From the NCBI GenBank assembly GCA_020250125.1, contig JADCEL010000004.1:24000-87999 (forward strand): a stretch of 64,000 nt of DNA, given 5' to 3'. Under the pieces are notes generated by a model that made no database searches, was not told where the DNA came from, and saw nothing but the letters and a program-made list of their open reading frames with translations. Position 1 is the stretch's first letter. Each line of letters starts with the position of its first letter. Both the position numbers and the translations under genes were made by a program. Below, in pieces: positions 8,216 through 13,929 of this stretch. Source of the stretch: Rhodobacter sp. (GTDB lineage: Bacteria; Pseudomonadota; Alphaproteobacteria; Rhodobacterales; Rhodobacteraceae).

Positions 8216-8378
8216 AGACCGGACAATATCGCAAGGCTCAGACGCATCACATTTGATCTGCTGTCCAATTCCAGACCAAATCCTGTCAATCGACGAAACC
8301 GCAGGCGCGCCGGATGGGCCGCTGCCGTTGCAGGATCAGCCACCGGTGACTGCCACAGCGCCGGGCGCGGCCCCTGCG
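8216..8378 (+). pseudogene. remnant of an ISAs1-family transposase, 3' end (copy 2)
   Basis: Forward translation gives RPDNIARLRRITFDLL, then RRNRRRAGW, matching the ISAs1 transposase tail (PENIA-LRRIALNLL...GKR-KAGW). The part before 8291 is clearly different in sequence and lower in GC than the corresponding part of the 6878 remnant, yet the last 88 bases are identical. It lies in the gap between the LysE gene and sulP. Confidence 0.6.
8291..8378 (+). repeat. 88-bp perfect direct repeat, copy 2
   Basis: Identical to 6998-7085 over all 88 bases; the flanks diverge at once on both sides. It ends about 105 bases before the sulP start codon, so the sulP promoter must lie within or just after it. 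Confidence 0.95.
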
Positions 8379-8483
8379 CGCCATTGACAGCACAGGCCTT
8401 GTGCGTGCCATGCTGCGGCGTCAGCGGGTGCTGACCGGTGCCGCGACGCCGCCTGTGCTGTTCTGCGGGCATTGAGGGCAAGA

Positions 8484-10229
8484 ATGACTGTTGATCCCCC
8501 CGCCGCCGGCCCGGATGAGGACCCGCCGCCTTCACGGCTTTGCGTCCTGGCAAGCCTGCGCGGCTACCGGCCCCAATGGCTGCGGGCGGATGTTTCGGCA
8601 GGTCTTGCCATTGCCGCAGTCGGCATTCCCAGCGCCATTGCCTATCCCGCCATCGCCGGTCTGCCGCCGGAAACGGGCATCTATGCCAGCATCGCCTCGG
8701 TGGTGGGATATGCCTTGCTTGGCCCCTCGCGCCGCCTGATCGTCGGGCCGGACGCGGCAACCATGGCCGTGCTTGCCGGGGTGATGACCGCTGTTCTGGC
8801 GGACATTCCCGATGCCGGCCAGGCTGATCGCGCGGTGGCTGCGGCCCTGATCGCCCTTGGCGTCGGCGTCATCTGTCTGATCGCAAGCGTGTTGCGACTG
8901 GGCACTCTTGCCAGCCTTCTGTCGCGACCGATCCTTGCGGGGTTTCTTGTGGGCGTTGCGGTGTCGATCATCATCGGACAGATCGCAAACGTGACGGGCA
9001 TGTCCATCGAAGCCAAAGGGATGGTTCCGTCGCTGCTGGAACTGGCGGGCAAGTCGGGCACGATCCACCTGCCCTCACTTGGCCTTGCGGCAGGGATGTT
9101 CGCAATCCTGCAACTGTCGCGCCTGTGGAACCCGATCCTTTCCGGACCGGTCATCGTCGTGCTTCTTTCTGTGGTCCTGTCCGCCGTGCTGGGATTTGAG
9201 GAAACGGGAATCCGCATCGTGGGCGATCTGCCTGCGGGCCTGCCCGCAGTGGCGTTCCCCTGGCTGGCGGACCTTGCCTGGGGTCATGTGATCCTTGGCT
9301 CGGCCGCTGTCTTTGCCGTCAGCTTCGGGGCCGGGATCATCACCGCGCGCAGCTTTGGCGCAGGTGTGGGAGAGCGGGTGAACGCCAATGCCGAACTGAC
9401 AGGGTTCGGTGCCGCCAATATCGCGTCGGGTCTGGTCGGCGGTTTTCCGGTAACCTCGTCGGATTCGCGCACCGCCGTAAACTTTTCTGTCGGGGGGCGG
9501 TCGCAGGTGGCCGGTCTGACGGCGGCGGCCGTGCTGGGCGCGTCGATCCTGTTCTTCAGCGACCTGATGCGCATTCTTCCCCTGCCGGCCCTCGGGGCCA
9601 TCCTGATTTCAGCCGCATTGAGCGTGATCGATCTGAACGGTTTGCGGCAGATCTGGAAGATCAGCCGGATCGAGTTCGGCTTTGCGATGATTGCCCTGTT
9701 CGGCGCGATCAGCTTTGGCGTTCTGCAGGGGGTCGCGGTCGCCATCATCGCAACCTTTGCCCATGTCATCCTGAACGCCATGCAACCGCGCGTGGTGCTG
9801 TTGGGCCGGATGCCGCATCGGGACGGGTTTTACAAGCTGCACCGGTCGCCAGAGGCAAGACCGGTCGACGGCATTGCCATCTGCTTCATTCAGGGCAGCG
9901 TGCTGTTCTTCAACGCCGATCATGTCAAGGCGCGCCTCGACGACATCATCGACAGCAGCCCTGCGGACCTGCGCTGGATCGTGATCGATGCCTCGGCCAT
10001 CACGCAGATCGATACCACGGCCGCAGACATGCTGCTTGGCATCCGCAGCCGGTTGCAGCGGCGCGGTACCGTCATGGCTTTTGCCGAAGTGCAGTCCAGC
10101 GTTGCGGCCTTGCTGCAGCGGGCCGGTCTTTCGGCAGAAGATGGGGAAACGCTGTTCTTCGACGATCTTGACGACGCCTTTCACAGCTTCATGGCCACTG
10201 TTGGCGACCCGCGCAGCGAACCGGTGTGA
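8484..10229 (+). CDS. SulP-family anion transporter with STAS domain
   Basis: A 581-residue inner-membrane transporter. The SulP membrane domain begins around residue 30 (RADVSAGLAIAAVGIPSAIAYPAIAGLPPETGIY) and contains the conserved GPDAATMAVLAG and SSDSRTAVNFSVGG segments. A cytoplasmic STAS domain follows at about 440-560 (FIQGSVLFFNADHVK, IVIDASAITQIDTTA). Family members carry sulfate, bicarbonate or dicarboxylates; no neighbour such as a carbonic anhydrase or sulfate-assimilation gene settles the substrate. ATG 8484 has GAGGG seven bases upstream. It is the last ordinary gene before the rpoD-tail array. Confidence 0.9.
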   Translation: MTVDPPAAGPDEDPPPSRLCVLASLRGYRPQWLRADVSAGLAIAAVGIPSAIAYPAIAGLPPETGIYASIASVVGYALLGPSRRLIVGPDAATMAVLAGVMTAVLADIPDAGQADRAVAAALIALGVGVICLIASVLRLGTLASLLSRPILAGFLVGVAVSIIIGQIANVTGMSIEAKGMVPSLLELAGKSGTIHLPSLGLAAGMFAILQLSRLWNPILSGPVIVVLLSVVLSAVLGFEETGIRIVGDLPAGLPAVAFPWLADLAWGHVILGSAAVFAVSFGAGIITARSFGAGVGERVNANAELTGFGAANIASGLVGGFPVTSSDSRTAVNFSVGGRSQVAGLTAAAVLGASILFFSDLMRILPLPALGAILISAALSVIDLNGLRQIWKISRIEFGFAMIALFGAISFGVLQGVAVAIIATFAHVILNAMQPRVVLLGRMPHRDGFYKLHRSPEARPVDGIAICFIQGSVLFFNADHVKARLDDIIDSSPADLRWIVIDASAITQIDTTAADMLLGIRSRLQRRGTVMAFAEVQSSVAALLQRAGLSAEDGETLFFDDLDDAFHSFMATVGDPRSEPV

Positions 10230-10252
10230 CAACCCCGGCCTTCACCAGGCCC

Positions 10253-10280
10253 GGCCTGTCAGGCATGTCAGAGACAGGCC
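10253..10280 (+). terminator. stem-loop downstream of sulP
   Basis: GGCCTGTC at 10253-10260 pairs with GACAGGCC at 10273-10280 around a 12-base loop, 24 bases after the sulP stop. There is no T-run, so it may act as an mRNA 3'-end hairpin rather than a classic intrinsic terminator. Confidence 0.4.
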
Positions 10281-10334
10281 AGCCTGCCTGTCAGGCAAAA
10301 GACGACCACCGCAGACGGCACGGGTGCCCCCCTG

Positions 10335-10418
10335 CTGATCCGGCAATCTGCACAGCCCGCGGGACAGGCCTGGGTGTGTCAGCCTGCACAGCGCCCTGCC
10401 CTCGATCCGGGGGGTCCG
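10335..10418 (-). repeat. decayed third copy of the rpoD 3' end (R3)
   Basis: A gapless alignment with the rpoD tail copy at 12136 onward gives 56 identities in 84 bases. The minus-strand translation still reads RIEGRALCRLTHPGLSRGL...DQ against [19 protein letters not shown]...DQ of RpoD, aligning the ends of both frames. It marks the sulP-proximal edge of the rpoD-tail array and directly abuts the yoeB remnant. Confidence 0.7.
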
Positions 10419-10426
10419 TTGTTCCC

Positions 10427-10557
10427 GCATCGCGGCGGGCGACAGAGACCGGACGATGATCGCGACAGGTCCGGCGGTACCGGAACCCCGAAAGGCCCCC
10501 CTTCAGCGGCCCCGGCTTGCCGCTGCCTTCGAAGGGATGCCTCAGGTATTCCTTGAC
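10427..10557 (-). pseudogene. remnant of a YoeB-family toxin gene
   Basis: Minus-strand translation VKEYLRHPFEGSGKPGPLKG, then LSGF, aligns with [20 protein letters not shown] and LAGL of the intact YoeB at 12322-12582. Catalytic E46 is glycine, the start region is gone, and the last 13 or so codons are replaced by the rpoD-tail fragment. No antitoxin gene precedes it; 10558-10690, where one would be expected, has no recognisable coding content. Confidence 0.7.
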
Positions 10558-10722
10558 GCGTGCGTTCCCCTTCCCAAGCATCGCGCGATCCGTGTCCTGC
10601 CCGTGCCGGCCGTGGCCCCGGCCGCATCGGAAGAGGTAAGGGGCGGGACCCTATCCTGAACCGCGCGCGCCGGGGCAGACCCCCCGGTCACGGAAGGCGG
10701 CCATTCCAGTTGTCAGATGCGC

Positions 10723-10863
10723 ATGGCGCTGCCTTTGCTTGCGGGTGACGGTCAGGTGCTTGCCGCAGCACGGGGCAGCCACCGGCAGTTTGAACATCCG
10801 GTGAAGCGGGGACATGTCTCGCTGGCGGGAAAAGACAGCGACGACTTGGCACCGGGCACGTAG
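10723..10863 (+). pseudogene. hicA: truncated hicA (mRNA interferase) copy
   Basis: A 46-codon frame from ATG 10723 to TAG 10861-10863 reads MALPLLAGDGQVLAAARGSH, then RQFEHPVKRG, and ends DSDDLAPGT. It is the counterpart of the intact HicA at 12981-13160. The stop removes the last 14 residues (FNSILKQAGLKGH region), DGW is changed to DGQ, and a one-base deletion upstream of the ATG shifts the frame relative to the intact locus. The GSH catalytic motif survives, but the protein is unlikely to be active. It lies just before an intact hicB. Confidence 0.75.
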
Positions 10864-10903
10864 AATTCCAGTCTCAGGCAAGCGAAACGGAAGGATCATT
10901 GGG

Positions 10904-11119
10904 ATGCGCTGTGCCGTGGTCATCGAGAAGGCCGGGACCGGGTATTCGGGCTATGTCCCTGACCTGCCCGGCTGCGCTGCGGCGGGTGATACCGTGGCCA
11001 AGGTGCGGGCATCGCTGAAAACGGCGATCCCGTTTCACATCAAGGGGCTGAAGGCAGGCGGGGCGGCTGTGCCCCTGCCGGAAAGCGCTTTGCAATGGGT
11101 TGAGGTGCAGGAGGCGTGA
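10904..11119 (+). CDS. hicB: HicB-family antitoxin, distal copy
   Basis: A 71-residue HicB N-domain protein (AVVIEKAGTGYSGYVPDLPG, then AAGDTVAKV), differing at only 8 positions from the HicB at 13162-13377. It is the short form lacking a C-terminal DNA-binding domain. Its partner hicA upstream is truncated, so this is an orphan antitoxin that could still bind the HicA made from the intact locus. The nucleotide sequence of the core is nearly identical to the other copy, and homology continues about 40 bases past the stop, pointing to a segmental duplication with conversion. Confidence 0.8.
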   Translation: MRCAVVIEKAGTGYSGYVPDLPGCAAAGDTVAKVRASLKTAIPFHIKGLKAGGAAVPLPESALQWVEVQEA

Positions 11120-11260
11120 TCTGACGCGCCGGCGGTGTGGAGGGGCGGTGCGTGCGGGCAGGCAGCGCCCATCTGCTCCGGTTGATGATGCCAGGCATGG
11201 CAGTCTGTGCGCGCTGCGCCTGCGATATGAAGACTGGCAGTCAGTTCAAATCAGGGAAAG

Positions 11261-11581
11261 TTAAGCTGAAAGTTGCCCGCCACCCTTGCGGCGTGCCAGA
11301 GATGCAGCCTTGCGCTTTCGTGCCGAAGGACCCGTAATGCCAGACAGACCAGAGATTTTGGATCGCGCCGCCTCGATATCAAACGGACGGCAGAATGGCT
11401 TCATGATCCTGATGATTTCGTCTGCATAGAACGCCGGGTTGCAATCAATCAACTCAGTTGCCAGCGCCATGCCAGCGCTGCCCGTTTCAAGTTTGCGGCC
11501 ATCCTGTGTCAGAAAGGTTTCGGTTCCTTCCGAGCGGAGATATGGGCCGAAAACAAATTCAATGCGCGATGCCATTGTCAT
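11261..11581 (-). CDS. small partner protein of the putative ADP-ribosyltransferase
   Basis: A 106-residue protein (MTMASRIEFVFGPYLRSEGT...) ending in a basic tail (SARKRKAASLARRKGG). I do not recognise the family. Its ATG at 11581 follows the TGA of the upstream ADP-ribosyltransferase-like gene (11585-11583) by one base, so the two are almost certainly translated together. A small protein directly behind a toxin-like enzyme is a typical antitoxin or immunity position; that role is inferred from context only. Base composition is lower in GC than in the surrounding chromosome. Confidence 0.6.
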   Translation of the reverse strand: MTMASRIEFVFGPYLRSEGTETFLTQDGRKLETGSAGMALATELIDCNPAFYADEIIRIMKPFCRPFDIEAARSKISGLSGITGPSARKRKAASLARRKGGGQLSA

Positions 11582-11582
11582 C

Positions 11583-12122
11583 TCATTTGACCAGGTCAAT
11601 CACAAGTACACTGATCCTTATCCCGATAAAGGTTAACATCCCACCCTGTGCCCGTCCGATCCGGGCCTGAAACGGCGGACGCAGAACCTCATGCTCCCAT
11701 TCATCAAGGTAAAGTGCCGGGTCGTCGGAAGCAAGCCTTTGGCGCAGGACCGTGAAGCCGGAAACGCCCTGTGCCAGTGCAAGACGCAACGCGATACCGG
11801 GATAGAGAGACCAACTGTTCAAGGAACCCTCTTCAAAGGCGTCTCCGGGCTGCGGCGGGTCAGGCATGCACAAGCCACGATAGACCGTATGTTCGACAGC
11901 ATCCCTTCGCGACTGCACGAGACCCGTCAGAGCAACAATCCCCGGCGTCGTCGGCCCCCAGTTCCGATGGGCACGGACATCGGCGGCATAGGCACCAAAC
12001 TGGTAAGCTTCAACGTGCTTCAGCAGAACAGGGTTGGACAACCAGCTGTGGATGTCGGGGAACGGTGGGAAGCCCCTGGATTTCTGGACGAACCAATCGT
12101 CCATCGAGGCAAAGCCTTCCAT
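11583..12122 (-). CDS. putative intracellular ADP-ribosyltransferase (R-S-E class)
   Basis: A 179-residue protein without a signal peptide. Its layout matches the ADP-ribosyltransferase exoenzyme fold: an N-terminal helical part, then TVYRGL (R82), GSLNSWS (S103-W-S105, in the place of the STS motif), PGIALRLA, GFTVLRQRL, and WEHEVLRPP (E143-H-E145, the ExE pair of arginine-specific enzymes). The assignment rests on these motifs read by eye. It starts ten bases after the stop of an rpoD-tail fragment on the same strand and is followed immediately by a 106-residue partner, suggesting a toxin-antitoxin or effector-immunity pair. An uncharacterised protein of another fold cannot be excluded. Confidence 0.55.
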   Translation of the reverse strand: MEGFASMDDWFVQKSRGFPPFPDIHSWLSNPVLLKHVEAYQFGAYAADVRAHRNWGPTTPGIVALTGLVQSRRDAVEHTVYRGLCMPDPPQPGDAFEEGSLNSWSLYPGIALRLALAQGVSGFTVLRQRLASDDPALYLDEWEHEVLRPPFQARIGRAQGGMLTFIGIRISVLVIDLVK

Positions 12123-12134
12123 GCAGCGGACCCT

Positions 12135-12259
12135 ACTGATCCAGGAAACTCCGCAGCTTCCTTGACCGGTTCGGATGCTTCAGCTTCCGCAGCGCCTTCG
12201 CCTCGATCTGCCTGATCCGCTCGCGGGTCACCGAACACTGCTGCCCCACCCCTGCCAGA
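12135..12259 (-). repeat. second copy of the rpoD 3' end (R2)
   Basis: The 125 bases align without gaps to 13931-14055 at the end of rpoD, with about 11 mismatches. The minus-strand reading frame is still open ([19 protein letters not shown], ending FLDQ) and stops at TAG 12135-12133. Most differences are synonymous, for example CGG/AGG for Arg and TCA/AGC for Ser; only a Cys/Phe and an Asn/Ser change occur in the last 35 codons. It separates the yoeB gene from the ADP-ribosyltransferase-like gene. Confidence 0.95.
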
Positions 12260-12321
12260 CGGTCGCGTGGTGGGGTGGACAGGGGGGTTAACGCCTCCCG
12301 GAGTTTCCCCTGCAAATCATT

Positions 12322-12582
12322 TCAAGGGGCGTAGTGGTAGCGGCACCTGACGATTTCCAGGGCATCACCGGTGACGCGGTAGACCAGCCGATGCTCGCGG
12401 TCGATGCGTCGCGACCAAAGCCCGGCAAGGTCGCCCTTCAGGGGTTCGGGCTTGCCGATCCCTTCGAACGGATGGCGCAGACATTCCTTGATCAGCGCGG
12501 TCAGCCTGCGGAATGTCGCCTTGTCGGTTTCCTGCCAATACAGGAATTGCTCCCAGGCAGTTGGCTCGAAGATCAGCCTCAC
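12322..12582 (-). CDS. yoeB: YoeB-family mRNA interferase toxin
   Basis: An 86-residue YoeB toxin, a ribosome-dependent endoribonuclease that cuts mRNA in the A site. It keeps the hallmark FLYWQETDK and GKPEPLK segments and the catalytic residues at the same numbers as E. coli YoeB: E46, R65 and H83 (RYHY). It starts with GTG 12582, overlapping the antitoxin stop as GTGA, the usual coupling for a toxin made after its antitoxin. A decayed copy lies at 10427-10557. Confidence 0.92.
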   Translation of the reverse strand: MRLIFEPTAWEQFLYWQETDKATFRRLTALIKECLRHPFEGIGKPEPLKGDLAGLWSRRIDREHRLVYRVTGDALEIVRCRYHYAP

Positions 12583-12851
12583 TCTTCGGCCATCGCCTCC
12601 AGTTCTTCCATGGTTTTCACGATCCCGTGGCCCGCATCAAGTTCGGCAATGCCCTGCAGCAGCGACGCCCGGTTGGCCGGAGAGGACAGCAGGTAGGCGG
12701 TTTCATCCATGCTGGCCCAGTCTTCCAGGCTGACCATGACCACCGGCTTGCCCCTGGCACGGTGGATGATGACCGGCTCATGATCGTCATTCACGCGGTC
12801 CATGACAGCGGAGAGGTTGGCGCGGAGTTCGGTGGAGGAGAGGCTTTTCAT
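12579..12851 (-). CDS. yefM: YefM/Phd-family antitoxin
   Basis: A 90-residue antitoxin. The N-terminal Phd/YefM DNA-binding domain is seen in [20 protein letters not shown] and [21 protein letters not shown]; the C-terminal acidic helix ([21 protein letters not shown]) is the toxin-wrapping part. It is expected to neutralise YoeB and repress the operon. ATG 12851 has no strong Shine-Dalgarno, but a palindrome at 12861-12876 lies just upstream. The same promoter region separates it from the divergently read hicA. Confidence 0.9.
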   Translation of the reverse strand: MKSLSSTELRANLSAVMDRVNDDHEPVIIHRARGKPVVMVSLEDWASMDETAYLLSSPANRASLLQGIAELDAGHGIVKTMEELEAMAEE

Positions 12852-12860
12852 GGGGGAAAT

Positions 12861-12876
12861 GTACGTGATTGCGTAC
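12861..12876. promoter_or_regulatory. palindromic operator of yefM-yoeB
   Basis: GTACGTGATTGCGTAC is an inverted repeat of GTACG around six bases, starting ten bases upstream of the antitoxin ATG. YefM-YoeB operators are palindromes with a TGTACA-like core, so autoregulation by the YefM-YoeB complex is the natural reading. Confidence 0.5.
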
Positions 12877-12980
12877 GGGAAGTCAAGAAAGGCGAGGGCA
12901 GGAAACCATTCGTTAACCACAAGGCCACAGGATGGACCCACCAGCCGCAGGAGGTGGCCATTCCCGTTGTCAAAATCCGG

Positions 12981-13160
12981 ATGGTGCTGCGTCTGCTTGC
13001 TGAAGACGGCTGGGTTCTTGTCGCGACACGCGGCAGCCACCGGCAGTTCGAGCATCCGGTGAAGCCTGGACGTGTCACCGTGGCGGGAAAGGACAGCGAT
13101 GACTTGGCACCGGGGACGTTCAACTCTATCTTGAAACAGGCAGGGCTGAAGGGGCACTAG
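12981..13160 (+). CDS. hicA: HicA-family mRNA interferase toxin
   Basis: A 59-residue HicA toxin with the double-stranded-RNA-binding-like fold: LLAEDGWVLVATRGSH, then RQFEHPVKPGRVTVAG, with catalytic H20 in GSH, and the C-terminal GTFNSILKQAGL. ATG 12981 is the first ATG in frame, but the protein would be about seven residues shorter at the N-terminus than most HicA. The frame continues upstream to an ATT at 12960 that sits five bases after AGGAGG, exactly where a start codon should be. The stop is one base from the hicB ATG, so the pair forms a toxin-first operon. Confidence 0.85.
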   Translation: MVLRLLAEDGWVLVATRGSHRQFEHPVKPGRVTVAGKDSDDLAPGTFNSILKQAGLKGH

Positions 13161-13161
13161 G

Positions 13162-13377
13162 ATGCGCTACGCGGTAGTGATCGAGAAGGCCGGGGCGGGG
13201 TTCTCGGGATATGTCCCCGACCTACCGGGCTGTGTTGCAGCGGGTGATACCGTGGCCAAGGTGCGGGCATCGCTGAAAACGGCGATCCCGTTTCATATCA
13301 AGGGGCTGAAGGCAGGCGGGGCGGCTGTGCCCCTGCCGGAAAGCGCCGTGGAGTGGGTGGAGGTGGAGGGGGCGTGA
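13162..13377 (+). CDS. hicB: HicB-family antitoxin, rpoD-proximal copy
   Basis: A 71-residue HicB N-domain protein starting MRYAVVIEKAGAGFSGYVPD. It has the partial RNase H fold that binds HicA but no C-terminal helix-turn-helix or ribbon-helix-helix domain, so transcriptional autoregulation is not obvious. The start is one base after the hicA stop. The region after the stop (to about 13420) is also shared with the distal copy at 10904-11160. Confidence 0.9.
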   Translation: MRYAVVIEKAGAGFSGYVPDLPGCVAAGDTVAKVRASLKTAIPFHIKGLKAGGAAVPLPESAVEWVEVEGA

Positions 13378-13437
13378 TCTGACGCGCCGGCGGGGTGGAG
13401 AGGCGGTGCGTGCGGGCACGCATCCTACGGTTTGCTG

Positions 13438-13929
13438 CTAAGCTTGCGCTGAGCGCACAAATTTCGCAAGGTCCTCCCAAGGCGACAGGGACCAATAGCG
13501 GTTCGCAGCGCCGGAAGTTGATGGCATTATCCAGATGCTTGTGAGGCCTTCAGTTTTCCACAGGCCATATGTCACGACCTTCTCATTGAGCGCAATCTGC
13601 GCCGCCCTCTTGCCATTGAATGCTATCGCACGCGGTCGATAGTTGCCTATGATGGCATGAACATTCTTAGGCTCGAATGCATGCTTTGCTATATCCTGGT
13701 CCATGCCAGAAACGCCTTTGGCCAAGTCCGTCAATCCAAATCCATAGGAGAGGCATTCCCGGTCGTCCACGGCGCGCAACAATCGATCAGTTATCCCGAT
13801 GGTGTGAATCGTCTTCCAGAACCTGTTCCCCGGCCTGGCGTAGTAATGGCCGACAGCCGCCGACTCTTTGCCGGCGGCTGTCCCACAGAAGATGACTGAA
13901 AGATTTGGGGCGAGGAAATCCGGCAGCAT
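13438..13929 (-). CDS. Mug/TDG-family uracil-DNA glycosylase homologue
   Basis: A 163-residue protein of the mismatch-specific uracil/thymine-DNA glycosylase superfamily: LAPNLSVIFCGTAAGKESA at the N-terminus, PGNRFWKTIH at 33-42, the LSYGFGLTDLAKG strand, and MPSTSGAANRYW near the C-terminus. The classical GxNPG motif is GTAAG and the NPSG loop is STSG, so this is a divergent subclass and may prefer other damaged bases. The ATG at 13929 overlaps the rpoD TGA by one base (TGATG), with AGGAG about 16 bases upstream inside rpoD. It would be made from the rpoD transcript. GC is below that of rpoD. Confidence 0.8.
   Translation of the reverse strand: MLPDFLAPNLSVIFCGTAAGKESAAVGHYYARPGNRFWKTIHTIGITDRLLRAVDDRECLSYGFGLTDLAKGVSGMDQDIAKHAFEPKNVHAIIGNYRPRAIAFNGKRAAQIALNEKVVTYGLWKTEGLTSIWIMPSTSGAANRYWSLSPWEDLAKFVRSAQA

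Noticed and set aside
10558..10690. Possible decayed antitoxin between the yoeB and hicA remnants
   Set aside because: No similarity to the yefM-type gene at 12579-12851 could be found by eye in any frame, and the interval is half the needed length.
11137..11337. A 66-codon plus-strand frame after the distal hicB
   Set aside because: No ribosome site, no family pattern, and it runs through sequence shared with the noncoding flank of the other hicB copy.
12133..12315. A separate small sigma-factor-like gene
   Set aside because: The frame is the duplicated end of rpoD plus unrelated upstream codons; it lacks regions 1-3 and has no ribosome site, so it is treated as a repeat, not a gene.
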